Positions 8,829 to 17,722 of a DNA stretch of 64,000 nt are shown piece after piece. The stretch is from DATJPR01 sp963752915 (lineage in GTDB: Bacteria > Bacteroidota > Ignavibacteria > UBA10030 > UBA6906). A program made the translations under genes and the position numbers. Where the stretch lies: the NCBI GenBank assembly GCA_963752915.1, contig CAVVZZ010000011.1, positions 496,001-560,000 on the forward strand, in the 5' to 3' direction. Numbering within the stretch: the stretch's first letter is position 1; each line of letters starts with the position of its first letter. The notes beneath the pieces are model-generated. The model made no database searches and was not told where the DNA came from. It worked only from the letters and a program-made list of their open reading frames with translations.

Positions 8829-10312
8829 GTCTCGTTCGCATCCTTCGATTGCTTGACATCGATGGGAATCGGATAATTGCCGCTGAAGCAGGCCGTGCAA
8901 TAGTGTTCCCCGTTTTCCTGGGGTGCCGAGGCAAGAAGGTCTTCGATGGAGAGGTATCCGAGGCTGTCCACGCCGAGTTCTGCGGCAATCGCGTCGATGT
9001 CGCCCCCGCATTGATTGGCGATCAATTCCTCCGGTGTTGGAAAGTCCATTCCATAATGACACGGGAATTTGATCGGCGGAGCGGTTACGCGGAAATGCAC
9101 TTCCTTTGGACCCGCCTGGCGGATGAGCTGGACAAGCTGCTTGGATGTTGTGCCACGCACGATGGAGTCGTCAACGATCGTCACGACGCGGTCCTTCAGC
9201 ACACCCTTCACGGTGTTGAACTTCGTCTTGACCTTGTTTTCGCGGACGTCCTGGCTCGGCTGGATGAATGTCCGTCCAATGTAGTGACTCCGGATCAGGC
9301 CGATCTCCATGCGCACTTTCCCACCGTTCTTGATCGTCTGCTGGACGTACCCCATCGTCGCGGTGTTGCTGGAATCGGGAACGTTGATGACAATCACTTT
9401 GTCATCCGGGTTCTTCGGGACCACGGGGTGGGCATTGGCGAGATTCTTCCCGAGTTTCCGACGGACCTTGTCCACACTGTGCCCGAAGATCTGGCTGTCG
9501 GGCCGGGAAAAATAGATGTACTCGAAAATGCAGTGGTGCGGCTCGGCCGGCCGGTCATCGATTCTGAGCGACGTCACTTCCCCGCTCCGGATTGTCTCGT
9601 CATCGATGACAACTATTTCGCCCGGGGCGACGTCGCGGACATACTCTGCATCGATAATATCAAAGCCGACCGTTTCGGAGGCGATGACGTACGTGTTTCC
9701 CTTCTTGCCGATCGCAAGAGGCCGGACCCCCGCGTGATCCCGTGCTGCGATCAGCGCGTGTTCCGTGAGAATGACGAGGGAGAACGCGCCCCTGATCTCC
9801 GCAAGCGCTTCACGGATCTGCTCAATCTGAGAAGTCTTCCTGCTGCGCGCAATCAGATGGAGGATGACTTCCGTGTCGGATGTGGTCTGGAAAATCGTTC
9901 CTTCATCCTGAAGACGCTGGCGGATCGCCCGGAAGTTCGTGAGGTTCCCGTTGTGCGCGACCGCAATATTTCCGGAGCGGTAGTAGACGGTGAATGGCTG
10001 GATGTTCGCTTTGTTGTTAGAGGCCCCGGCGGTTGAGTATCGGTTGTGCCCGATCGCGCTGTCTCCACGGAGGGTCCTGTTCAGAAGCCGATCGTCACCA
10101 TACACATCCGATACGAGACCGAAATCCTTATGGACGTGAAACCGGTGTTTCTTTGCGGTCTCGTCGTATTCCGCAGTGACGATGCCCGATCCTTCCTGGC
10201 CGCGGTGTTGCTGCGCGAGGAGGCCGTAATAGGTGAGCTGTGATGCCTGGGGGTGACCGTACACGCCGAAGATGGCGCAATGACAACGAGGTTTGTCAAT
10301 TTCTTCCCGCAC
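8825..10312 (-). CDS. purF: Amidophosphoribosyltransferase
   Basis: First committed enzyme of purine synthesis: PRPP plus glutamine to phosphoribosylamine. The N-terminal glutaminase has its nucleophile at C12 (HCAIFG), and the PRPP site reads VVTIVDDSIVRGTTSK. Four cysteines in HHCIFEY, FPCHYG and YCTACFSG match the [4Fe-4S] ligands of the Bacillus-type enzyme. I chose the GTG at 10312: it has AAGGAAGG 7 bases upstream, and it leaves an 11-residue propeptide as in the Bacillus enzyme. The ATG at 10336 would sit only two bases behind the predicted transcription start. 495 residues; first gene of its operon. Confidence 0.95.
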   Translation of the reverse strand: MREEIDKPRCHCAIFGVYGHPQASQLTYYGLLAQQHRGQEGSGIVTAEYDETAKKHRFHVHKDFGLVSDVYGDDRLLNRTLRGDSAIGHNRYSTAGASNNKANIQPFTVYYRSGNIAVAHNGNLTNFRAIRQRLQDEGTIFQTTSDTEVILHLIARSRKTSQIEQIREALAEIRGAFSLVILTEHALIAARDHAGVRPLAIGKKGNTYVIASETVGFDIIDAEYVRDVAPGEIVVIDDETIRSGEVTSLRIDDRPAEPHHCIFEYIYFSRPDSQIFGHSVDKVRRKLGKNLANAHPVVPKNPDDKVIVINVPDSSNTATMGYVQQTIKNGGKVRMEIGLIRSHYIGRTFIQPSQDVRENKVKTKFNTVKGVLKDRVVTIVDDSIVRGTTSKQLVQLIRQAGPKEVHFRVTAPPIKFPCHYGMDFPTPEELIANQCGGDIDAIAAELGVDSLGYLSIEDLLASAPQENGEHYCTACFSGNYPIPIDVKQSKDANET

Positions 10313-10344
10313 GGCAGATCCTTCCTTTTCTCCCATAGACTTCT

Positions 10345-10373
10345 AATATACGAGATGATGAAAGACGAAACAA
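10345..10373 (-). promoter_or_regulatory. Sigma70-type promoter for purF
   Basis: On the minus strand TTGTTT (10368-10373) is followed after 17 bases by TATATT (10345-10350). Transcription would start near 10338, giving a leader of about 26 bases before the GTG start of purF with a good Shine-Dalgarno site. Confidence 0.55.
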
Positions 10374-10388
10374 GGATCGCGGCGGGTG

Positions 10389-11987
10389 TCAGGAGAGGAT
10401 GGTGTCTTTAAGGAAGTGTTCGTCGTCCCGGCTGCGAAAATCAGTTGTTACGTGGAGGCCGCGCGATTCATGCCTGCTCATTGCGCACCGGATGATCAGT
10501 GACGCGCAAAGGGCGAGATTCCGCAGCTCGATAAGCGGTTCGGTGACTTTGGTCCGCTTGTAGAAGTCCTCCACCTCCTGGCGCAGCAATTCCATTCGGC
10601 GGCGCGCCCGCTCGAGACGGAGCGTCGATCGGACGATTCCCACGTAATCCCACATGATCTGCTGGATCTCCCTCCGGTTGAACGACACGAGAATCCACTC
10701 CTCTGCATTCAGGGTTCCCGAGTCATCCCACGGACCAACTTCGGGGATGTTCACCGTCTGCTCGTCCAGAAACTGCTTCGAGGCCGAAACCGCGCGGTCG
10801 GAGAAGACCAGGGCTTCGAGCAACGAATTCGACGCCAACCGGTTCGCTCCATGAACGCCGGTCATGCTCACTTCCCCGGAGGCGAACAGACCACGAATGG
10901 ACGTCCGGCCTTCGGTATCCACCACGACTCCCCCGCAGCTATAGTGCGCGGCGGGGACGACCGGGACCGGTTCCTGCGTGATGTCGAGCTTGAATCGTGT
11001 AAGACAGGTCTTGTAGATGTGCGGGAAGTGACTCTTGACCTCGTCCGCCGGGAGATGACGGAGGTCAAGATGCACATACTGGTCCCCCCGTTTCTTTAGT
11101 TCATTGTCGATGGCATACGCGACGATGTCACGGGGGGCGAGCGACTTCCGGGGGTCGTAGTTCTGCATGAACTCCTGGCCGTTCTGCAGCTTCAGCACGC
11201 CGCCGAAGCCGCGAACCGCCTCGGAGATCAGGAACGACGGCGAGCCGGAGTTGTACAGGGTGGTCGGGTGAAATTGAATGAACTCCATGTTCCCCACGCT
11301 CGCCCCGGCCCGATACGCCATCGCGACGCCGTCGCCGGTGGCAATCAGAGGATTGGTCGTGTGCAGATAGACATGTCCGAGTCCTCCGGTCGAAAGCATG
11401 ACCACGCGTGAAAGGAAGGTGTTGACCTGTTCCGTTGCGGTATCGAACACATAGGCTCCCCAGCACTGAATATCGCTCCGCGGGACGAGCCGGGTGGGAT
11501 CCACGTGGTGTTGCGTAATCAGCTCCACGGCGGCGTAGTTTTCAAAGATCGAAATATTGTCCCGCTCTGCGATGGCATCGAGCAGTCCCCGTTCAATTTC
11601 GCGGCCGGTGAGATCGTCCGAATGCACAATACGGTTTGCCGAGTGGCCCCCTTCACGCCCGAGATCGAGCGCTCCGTTCCGCTGAGTGAACTTCACGCCC
11701 ACATCGATCAACTCGCGCAACCGTGCCGGACCCTCGCGCACCATGAGCTCCACCGCGTCGCGGTGCGAGAGCCCCTGCCCCACAGAGAGCGTATCGGACA
11801 CGTGCAGCTCAAAGGAATCGACGGATGACATTACCGCGGCGACGCCGCCCTGGGCATAGTTGGTGTTCGATTCCGCCTTCTCTTTCTTGGTGATAATCGC
11901 CACCGTGCCGTAGCGGGAAACTTTGAGTGCATAGGAGAGTCCCGCGATGCCGCTGCCGATAACGAGAAAATCGAATGTGCGCGTCAT
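10389..11987 (-). CDS. nadB: L-aspartate oxidase
   Basis: FAD enzyme that oxidises L-aspartate to iminoaspartate for NAD synthesis, working with NadA. The 532-residue protein opens with the dinucleotide fold FLVIGSGIAGLSYAL, has NTNYAQGGVAA, the catalytic-region stretch GGHSANRIVHSDD, and HGANRLASNSLLEALVF, and ends with the helical succinate-dehydrogenase-like C-terminal domain. The ATG at 11987 gives the family-standard N-terminus; the longer in-frame start at 12035 would run into the terminator hairpin upstream. nadA and nadC are not in the window. It appears to be a single-gene unit between the barrel protein and purF. Confidence 0.95.
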   Translation of the reverse strand: MTRTFDFLVIGSGIAGLSYALKVSRYGTVAIITKKEKAESNTNYAQGGVAAVMSSVDSFELHVSDTLSVGQGLSHRDAVELMVREGPARLRELIDVGVKFTQRNGALDLGREGGHSANRIVHSDDLTGREIERGLLDAIAERDNISIFENYAAVELITQHHVDPTRLVPRSDIQCWGAYVFDTATEQVNTFLSRVVMLSTGGLGHVYLHTTNPLIATGDGVAMAYRAGASVGNMEFIQFHPTTLYNSGSPSFLISEAVRGFGGVLKLQNGQEFMQNYDPRKSLAPRDIVAYAIDNELKKRGDQYVHLDLRHLPADEVKSHFPHIYKTCLTRFKLDITQEPVPVVPAAHYSCGGVVVDTEGRTSIRGLFASGEVSMTGVHGANRLASNSLLEALVFSDRAVSASKQFLDEQTVNIPEVGPWDDSGTLNAEEWILVSFNRREIQQIMWDYVGIVRSTLRLERARRRMELLRQEVEDFYKRTKVTEPLIELRNLALCASLIIRCAMSRHESRGLHVTTDFRSRDDEHFLKDTILS

Positions 11988-12017
11988 ATCCGGAAGTACC
12001 AGAGTTCGTATTAGACA

Positions 12018-12048
12018 AACGGGCGGCCTCCACAATGGAGCCGCCCGT
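12018..12048 (-). terminator. Rho-independent terminator after the barrel-protein gene
   Basis: A GC-rich stem-loop pairs AACGGGCGGC-CTCCA with TGGAG-CCGCCCGTT around a CAA loop, with one bulged base. On the minus strand it is followed by TTTGTC. It lies 28 bases past the stop of the 12076-13503 gene and in front of nadB. Confidence 0.7.
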
Positions 12049-12075
12049 TCCCAACCCGCCGGTGCGGCAGGGTAC

Positions 12076-13503
12076 TTATTCGAAGTTGTAGTTCAACGTG
12101 ATGTAACCGAAGGTGTTGATATTGTCCTGCGCACCGATCAGGCCAAGCCCGCGTCGCAGTGCCTCGTCGCTGACTGTTGCATCAAGCGAAAAGTTGCTGA
12201 AGCGGAGGCCGATCCCCAGGGTTACAACACCATCCCACGTCCCAGCACCAATGCCGCCGACGAATGCAAAACTCAGCGGCGTGGTCAAATTCGTCTCGGT
12301 CGTGCTTGAGGTTGTTCCGTTGGTCGTTTCCAGTTTGTTGTTCACTTTCCCGAGCATCCGGAAATACCCGCCTCGCGCAGCCAGCCAATCCGTCAGCCAC
12401 CACTCTGCCCCGAAGTTGATCGTTGGGATTGCAGTGAAGGTCGTCGTGCTCGTCGTTGATGCGGCCGGTGCGGGATTTGAATCCTCGAATTTCCCGCTGA
12501 GCATTTGATAGCTCAAACCGCCCGCAAGAAGGAAGTTGGAGATCTTGTATTCTCCCCCTGCGCCGATGGTCAATCCCGTCACAGTGAGCTTCTGCGATTC
12601 GGTCATTTTCGCAACACCAGTCCGGGGTGCATCCTGACTCGGTGTCGCGGACATCGACAGGAACGCGCCATACGGGACGAAGCTGAACCGGTTCGACATA
12701 TGAAGCTTCAGCCGTGCGCCCAGTTCAATCTCCGTGCCGGACGCAGAATACTCGCCTCCCAGGCCGTTCGCAGCCGGACTAATCGTCACATTGTCGGTCG
12801 CGTTGTCAAGACGCAACGCGCCGTGCGCAGAGAAATTCGATCCGCCGCCCATGTCCAGGATCAGGCCCGCGCGAAATCCGAACATCCGCGACGACGCTTC
12901 ACGAGACGCACTCGCCGCGCCACTCGAACCTGTCTCATCGGAATTTGAATTTCCATACATGAATCCGAAACCGAGGTCAAGGCTGCCGGCATGGTATCCC
13001 GCGAGAATCTCCCACACATTTGCCACCGGCGGGATGGTCTGCGCTCCGGTCACCCCGTTCCCCCGCCCCGGATCCTGAATGAATCCCGGGAACGAGAGCG
13101 TCAGCGGTGCGAGCGCTGTCCCACCTTGAAGGATCTTGTTGACAATATTGACCGCTGATGGATCGTAGCTCAGCACGGCGCCAATCACCAGTTCTTTCCC
13201 GAACCCGAATGAGACCCCGGCGCTTTGTTTGCCGTACCCGTTGTCCCCCGAGGAAAGCCCGCTCAACGACCCACCCCCGAGGTTCCACCACGTGTAATTC
13301 ATGTAGTGCGTCTGGTACGCAGGGTTGAGAAGGAGGAGAGCAGGATCCTCTGTAATGTAGGGATTGAGAACGATGCCCGTTCCGAGATTTGAACCGCCCA
13401 TTGCGAGTTGTCGTGCTTCCCCTCCAACCTTCGCGCCCTGGGCAAATCCAACGCACGCCACAAGAACGAGAATGCATAGAACCGCAGTAGCACGTCGAAG
13501 CAT
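12076..13503 (-). CDS. Outer-membrane beta-barrel protein (FadL/PorV-like)
   Basis: Probably an outer-membrane barrel protein of 475 residues. A signal peptide is clear (LRRATAVLCILVLVACVGFA), followed by QLAMGGSNLGTG and DPALLLLNPAY, a pattern shared by PorV and FadL-type barrels of this bacterial group. The rest alternates Gly- and aromatic-rich strands, and the protein ends in a C-terminal Phe-containing strand (ITLNYNFE), usual for barrel insertion. It has GGAGG five bases before the ATG at 13503, its own consensus promoter at 13588-13616 and a terminator at 12018-12048, so it is a strong stand-alone unit. A role with type IX secretion (PorV) is possible but not shown. Confidence 0.75.
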   Translation of the reverse strand: MLRRATAVLCILVLVACVGFAQGAKVGGEARQLAMGGSNLGTGIVLNPYITEDPALLLLNPAYQTHYMNYTWWNLGGGSLSGLSSGDNGYGKQSAGVSFGFGKELVIGAVLSYDPSAVNIVNKILQGGTALAPLTLSFPGFIQDPGRGNGVTGAQTIPPVANVWEILAGYHAGSLDLGFGFMYGNSNSDETGSSGAASASREASSRMFGFRAGLILDMGGGSNFSAHGALRLDNATDNVTISPAANGLGGEYSASGTEIELGARLKLHMSNRFSFVPYGAFLSMSATPSQDAPRTGVAKMTESQKLTVTGLTIGAGGEYKISNFLLAGGLSYQMLSGKFEDSNPAPAASTTSTTTFTAIPTINFGAEWWLTDWLAARGGYFRMLGKVNNKLETTNGTTSSTTETNLTTPLSFAFVGGIGAGTWDGVVTLGIGLRFSNFSLDATVSDEALRRGLGLIGAQDNINTFGYITLNYNFE

Positions 13504-13587
13504 ACGAACCTCCAGGCATGTTGTGAGATGATTCGCTATTGAGAATGAAGATGCAAGAGGGCTCTAAGCTGCAAAAACAAGTGAGGG

Positions 13588-13616
13588 AATATACCGCTCC
13601 ATTCGCCGAATGTCAA
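13588..13616 (-). promoter_or_regulatory. Consensus sigma70-type promoter of the barrel-protein gene
   Basis: TTGACA (13611-13616), exactly 17 bases, then TATATT (13588-13593) on the minus strand. The predicted start near 13581 leaves a leader of about 78 bases before the ATG at 13503. Confidence 0.8.
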
Positions 13617-13631
13617 ACAATCCCGGTCCCA

Positions 13632-14573
13632 TCAGAGGGGAGAGAGGATTTCCTTCATGATTATCATAATCGTTTGGGAGGTTGAAGCATCGCTGGAGGC
13701 AACGATCTCATGAAGCAATGGGAGCACGCGGAGTCCTGACCCGGCTGCACCTTCGAAGTCAGAACATTCGAGTCGGAGAAGAAATTCCCGACCGGGGCCA
13801 AGTCCCAATTTCCGTTGCCAGAGCCCGAGCTGCGTCACTGCGGGCGGGTCCTTCAGGCCCTCGAGGAGTCGATCAAGAGCTGATCGGAAAGCATCATAGC
13901 GAAGCGATGACGGCTTGGAGAACGGGAACTCTGCAAGGACAGACGGTGCTTCATTCCGAATCCGCTCCTCCCTGATCACGTTGTACGCGGCAAACGTCCA
14001 TGCGCGGGCGTCCTCAAGATGCTTCCCGTGCGGGCCATCGTAAATCCCCATCCGGTCACGGACAATATGCTCGATGAAGTCGAACCCCGTCGCGCTCTCG
14101 AGGATGAAATCCGATTCATACATCTCGCCAGTTCCCGGGTGAAAGCCGAGGCCTCGACAATAGTCCTTCCCGGCATCAACGGCACGTTGAAGCTCGGCGG
14201 ACTTCAGTGGCGGGTAAATCGCGCGGCTCAGTCGCGAGTCGCGATACGCAACCGCGTTCGTCACCCCGCCCGCCTCAAGAGCCCGACCCAACGCTTCGCC
14301 CAGGATCTTCTTCACTTCAAGCTGATCGGTCTTCAACGGTGTCACCAGAAACGGAGTGAGCGCTCCGTAGGTAACCTGAGATTCTCTCGCGATCGATTCG
14401 CCGGTCGATTTCCTCCCCGCGTCGATCAGCTGTGCAGCCTCATCGGCAACTCTCCGATGGAGTTCACGAACATTCCGGAGATAGCCTTCGGATGAGCGGC
14501 CTTCTTTGGATTCGTGGGTCACGATATAGACCACCCGTGCCGCCCCGGGCAGGGGTCTTGCAGGCGACGTCAC
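13632..14573 (-). CDS. Uncharacterised protein
   Basis: I do not recognise this 313-residue protein. It has no signal peptide or membrane helix and looks like a soluble alpha/beta protein. Visible features are a basic opening segment (RVVYIVTHESKEGRSSEGYL), a possible acidic/His patch (FHPGTGEMYESDF, GFDFIEHIVRDRMGIYDGPHG) and a Ser/Thr-rich end. It begins inside the stop of the 2Fe-2S ferredoxin gene (ATGA at 14570-14573) and closes the polX-LiaF-ferredoxin run, so co-expression with the two ferredoxins is likely. A redox-linked role is only a guess from context. Confidence 0.7.
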   Translation of the reverse strand: MTSPARPLPGAARVVYIVTHESKEGRSSEGYLRNVRELHRRVADEAAQLIDAGRKSTGESIARESQVTYGALTPFLVTPLKTDQLEVKKILGEALGRALEAGGVTNAVAYRDSRLSRAIYPPLKSAELQRAVDAGKDYCRGLGFHPGTGEMYESDFILESATGFDFIEHIVRDRMGIYDGPHGKHLEDARAWTFAAYNVIREERIRNEAPSVLAEFPFSKPSSLRYDAFRSALDRLLEGLKDPPAVTQLGLWQRKLGLGPGREFLLRLECSDFEGAAGSGLRVLPLLHEIVASSDASTSQTIMIIMKEILSPL

Positions 14574-14953
14574 GATCGCGTCTCCCCTCCTCCGGGCAAC
14601 TCCAGCGGGGCGAACTGAAGGGATTCCGGCGCGTACCGTGCATCTTTGATCAGGAGCCGCTGGATCACTTCACCGCGGAGAATTGTGCGTTCGATGATTT
14701 CGGCAATGTCTTCCTTTTTGACGCCGCCATACCAGATCCCTTCCGGATAGATCACCATGTTCGGCCCGTGCTGACACGCATCGAGACACCCTGCCGTGTT
14801 CGCGCGAACGACCCTGGCAAGCCCGCGCTTCTTCAATTCCGACTTCAGGAGTTCGCGGATCTCCGCCGAACCCTTCAGGAAGCAACATTCCTTGGGATGC
14901 TGCGGGGGGCGTTCGTTGATGCAGACAAAAACGTGACGCTGGTAGCGACTCAT
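14570..14953 (-). CDS. (2Fe-2S) thioredoxin-like ferredoxin
   Basis: Small (127 residues) cytoplasmic electron carrier of the thioredoxin-fold 2Fe-2S family, related to the NuoE cluster domain. It begins MSRYQRHVFVCINERPP and carries the expected cysteines: C11, the pair in KECCFLKG, and CLDACQHGPN. The stretch VVRANTAGCLDACQHGPNMV followed by IYPEGIWYGGV is diagnostic of the family. The ATG at 14953 lies two bases behind the stop of the plant-type ferredoxin gene. Partner enzymes are not evident. Confidence 0.85.
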   Translation of the reverse strand: MSRYQRHVFVCINERPPQHPKECCFLKGSAEIRELLKSELKKRGLARVVRANTAGCLDACQHGPNMVIYPEGIWYGGVKKEDIAEIIERTILRGEVIQRLLIKDARYAPESLQFAPLELPGGGETRS

Positions 14954-14955
14954 AT

Positions 14956-15255
14956 TCACCAATAGGATGTGGTGACTGTCAAGTTCCCTGTGATCTTTGC
15001 GAGACACGCAGCGCGCTCGTCCGGATCGAACTTCTTTTCCTCGATCAGGCGCTGTTCATTTTCCGACGGAGGCACGAGGTTCTCTGCGCCGGACACGATC
15101 GTCACCCGGCACCACCCGCAGATCCCTTCACCGCTGCAGGACTGTCCGACCGGCACGCCGCACTGGTTCGCGGCGGCGAGGATCGTGGCACCAACGCGTA
15201 TGTCACGCGACTTGTTCAGCGGATGAAACGTCACTTTGGCCGTCCGGCCGCTCAT
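14956..15255 (-). CDS. Plant-type 2Fe-2S ferredoxin
   Basis: 99-residue ferredoxin with the plant-type cluster pattern CSGEGICGWC (Cx4Cx2C in the form C-x5-C-x2-C) and a distal Cys in ERAACLAKITG. It opens with a beta-grasp pattern (KVTFHPLNKSRDIRVGATIL). The ATG at 15255 overlaps the LiaF-like stop as ATGA and the next ferredoxin gene follows after two bases, so two unrelated 2Fe-2S carriers are made from one transcript. Confidence 0.88.
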   Translation of the reverse strand: MSGRTAKVTFHPLNKSRDIRVGATILAAANQCGVPVGQSCSGEGICGWCRVTIVSGAENLVPPSENEQRLIEEKKFDPDERAACLAKITGNLTVTTSYW

Positions 15256-15872
15256 CCGTGCACCTCGATGTCGCCGAACACCGCCGACAATTCGAGCCGC
15301 ACCTTGACCCGTGCAGCCTCATACTCCGGCGGACTGTAGGAAACCGTTGACGAGATTCCGTCCCGATGCACCGTTCCGGCATGGATGCCTCCGAACAGGG
15401 TATGGGCGCCAAGAGCGTAAACGGTCCCCGGAGGAAGAATCACGGACGTGTCGCCGAACACCCCCGATACTCGTATCGTCTGTTCCCCTTCCGCGAACGA
15501 TACGGCAGAGCAATCGATCGTACAGTCGCCGAAGACAGAGGAGACGGCCCCTCCCTGGAACTGTTTCGACTCCGCCCAGATTCTCGCATCGCCGAACACG
15601 GAGGAGTAGGAAATGAAATCCGCGCTCTCCTTCGTGTTCAGGTCCCCGAAAACCTGGTGCTCTCCCATCGATGAGGTCGCCGCTGCCGGCGCAGGGTGCG
15701 GCCACGCACCTTCACGGAAGATCAGCCATATCCCTCCCAGGATCAGGAGGCCCGGCCAGTAGTCGCGAATCGCGTCTCCGATGCTCAGGATATCCAGGTT
15801 CTCCAGGAGGAGAAGAAGACCCAGCGCCACAAGAATCCCGCCCCACCAGGTACCGTTTGAACGGTTCATCAT
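15252..15872 (-). CDS. LiaF-like membrane protein with VFGD repeats
   Basis: 206-residue protein with two N-terminal membrane helices (GGILVALGLLLLLENLDI and YWPGLLILGGIWLIF) of the LiaI/LiaF transmembrane type, then a soluble part of repeated strands in which VFGD occurs five times (VFGDLN, VFGDAR, VFGDCT, VFGDTS, VFGDIE). This pattern fits the DUF2154/LiaF-like C-terminal domain, seen in proteins linked to cell-envelope stress sensing. No two-component genes are next to it, so its signalling role here is unknown. It overlaps polX upstream and the ferredoxin gene downstream, both by ATGA. Confidence 0.75.
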   Translation of the reverse strand: MMNRSNGTWWGGILVALGLLLLLENLDILSIGDAIRDYWPGLLILGGIWLIFREGAWPHPAPAAATSSMGEHQVFGDLNTKESADFISYSSVFGDARIWAESKQFQGGAVSSVFGDCTIDCSAVSFAEGEQTIRVSGVFGDTSVILPPGTVYALGAHTLFGGIHAGTVHRDGISSTVSYSPPEYEAARVKVRLELSAVFGDIEVHG

Positions 15873-17645
15873 TTCTTCCCTTTCTCGTGAGAGCGGCCGG
15901 TTCCGCCACGCAGGGCGGAATCCACCGCTTTCAAGGAACGCGTGTTAAGCACATCGGACGCCTCGAGCCATCCTTTTCTAGCAACATTGACGCCATAGCG
16001 CGTGTATGGAAGATCTTCGATCCTGTGAGCGTCAGGATTGATGCTGATCATGACTCCCGCATCTCGCGCGGCCCGGCACAGCCGCCAGTCAAGATCGAGG
16101 CGATTCGGATAGGAATTGATCTCAATCATTTTGCCGTAGTCCGCGGCGGCCTTGATCACGTCCGCCATCGCGACGGGGTACGGATCCCGTGAAAGAAGGA
16201 GTCGTCCTGTCGGGTGCCCCAGCATGGTCACATGTTTTTGCTTCAGACCGTTGATGATCCGGGCCGTCATTTCCTTCTCGGACATCTTGAAATTACTGTG
16301 GATGGAAACGACAACATAGTCGAATTCGGCAAGCATGGCCGCGGGCCAATCCAGATCGCCGTTCGGCAGAATGTCGCACTCCGTCCCTTTGAACAGATGG
16401 ATACCCAGCGTTGCATTCAGCGCATCGATCTCTTTGAACTGACGCAGGACGTCAGCTTTCGAAAGTCCCCCCGCATACGCGGCAGCCTTGCTGTGGTCGG
16501 CGATCCCCAGATACTCCCAGCCCATCGATTGTGCCGCCTTCGCCATCTGCTCAAGGGTGTGCAGCCCGTCAGCTGTACGTTGTGTGACAATGAAACGTGC
16601 CCTTGATATCCTTCCAGTCGATCAACGTCGGCAGAGCGCCCGCGAGGGAGCGCTCGATCTCCCCGTTGGCCTCGCGCAATTCGGGGGCGATGTAGGAAAG
16701 ACCCAGGGATTTGTAAATTGCTTCTTCGGAGTCGCATTTCGGCGGGCTCTTCTTCCGCTGTTTCGAAGCGGGGACGTCCTCAATCGCCGTGAAGCCGTAC
16801 TCATTCAGGCTCCAACCGAACTTTCGCGCCCTGGACCTGAGCTCGACATTGTGTTCCTTGCTCCCGGTGAAATACTGCAGTGCAAAGGGGAATTCCTTCT
16901 CCTCCACCAGTCGCAAATCGCATTGAATCCCTTCCTGCAACAGGACGCTCGACTTTGTCTCGCCCTGACCAAGGACGCGCTCAACGGAAGGATTCTCTGC
17001 GAACGCCTTCATGACCGCCGTGCGGTTCTTCAATTCCACGACGGCAAGGAGGTCAATATCCCCCACGACTTCCTTTTTTCGCCGGAGGCTTCCGGCAGCT
17101 TCGAGTTTCCGGACACCGCGCTGCTTTTTGAGGTACTCCATGATTTCACCAGCGAGTCGCTCTGCGCTCGAGAACAGCGTCTTTCCGGACCGTTGGCGCA
17201 GCGCGCCGATCCCGGTCAGAATTTTTTCCTGGCTCTTCTCGCCGAGGCCTTTGATCTTCGCCAGCTTGTCCGCCCGTGCCGCCTTCTCAAGCGATTCAAT
17301 GGAATCGATGTGAAGCTCGTCGTACAGCAGTTTGATCCGCTTGGGCCCCAGACCTTCGATCTTGAGCATCTCCAGAAGCCCCGCAGGGAGGGACGACCGT
17401 AGCGATTCGTAATCGCCCGACTTGCCTGTCGTCACCAATTCCTGAATGATGGTCCCGATCGAACTCCCGATTCCTTTGATATCCTGGAGTCGGTGTTCCG
17501 CGACAAGCGTCGCAAGGTCTTCCGTTACGGCTTCCACGGAACGCGCGGCATTGTGAAAGGCCCTCGATTTAAAGGGGTTCGCCCCCTGCAATTCGAGAAG
17601 CGTCCCCATTTCGTCAAGGATCGCGGCAACGGTCGATTTGTCCAT
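15869..17645 (-). CDS. polX: DNA polymerase/3'-5' exonuclease PolX, with apparent frameshift
   Basis: Family X repair polymerase with a C-terminal PHP exonuclease. N-terminal 8-kDa/HhH region (LLELQGANPFKSRAFHNAAR, IKGIGSSIG, IEGLGPKRIK), then the polymerase palm with AAGSLRRKKEVVGDIDLL holding the metal Asp pair. The PHP domain starts GTFHCHTTYS, is broken by a surplus base at 16570-16572 that creates a TGA, and goes on DGLHTLEQMAKAAQSMGWEY with the His/Asp ligands in ADHSKA, GTECDI, IHSNF, GHPTGR and INPDAHR. About 591 residues joined. The ATG at 17645 has no Shine-Dalgarno site and would be nearly leaderless from the promoter at 17656-17684. Confidence 0.85.
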
Positions 17646-17655
17646 AATTGGGTGG

Positions 17656-17684
17656 AAAATAAAAAGATCACCGTTGACATTCAA
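17656..17684 (-). promoter_or_regulatory. Possible promoter of the polX operon
   Basis: TTGAAT (17679-17684), 17 bases, TATTTT (17656-17661) on the minus strand. Predicted start near 17649, only four bases before the polX ATG, so translation would be almost leaderless. Confidence 0.4.
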
Positions 17685-17722
17685 CAAATACAGAAGGAAA
17701 GGGGGAGGAACCGCAGAATGCG

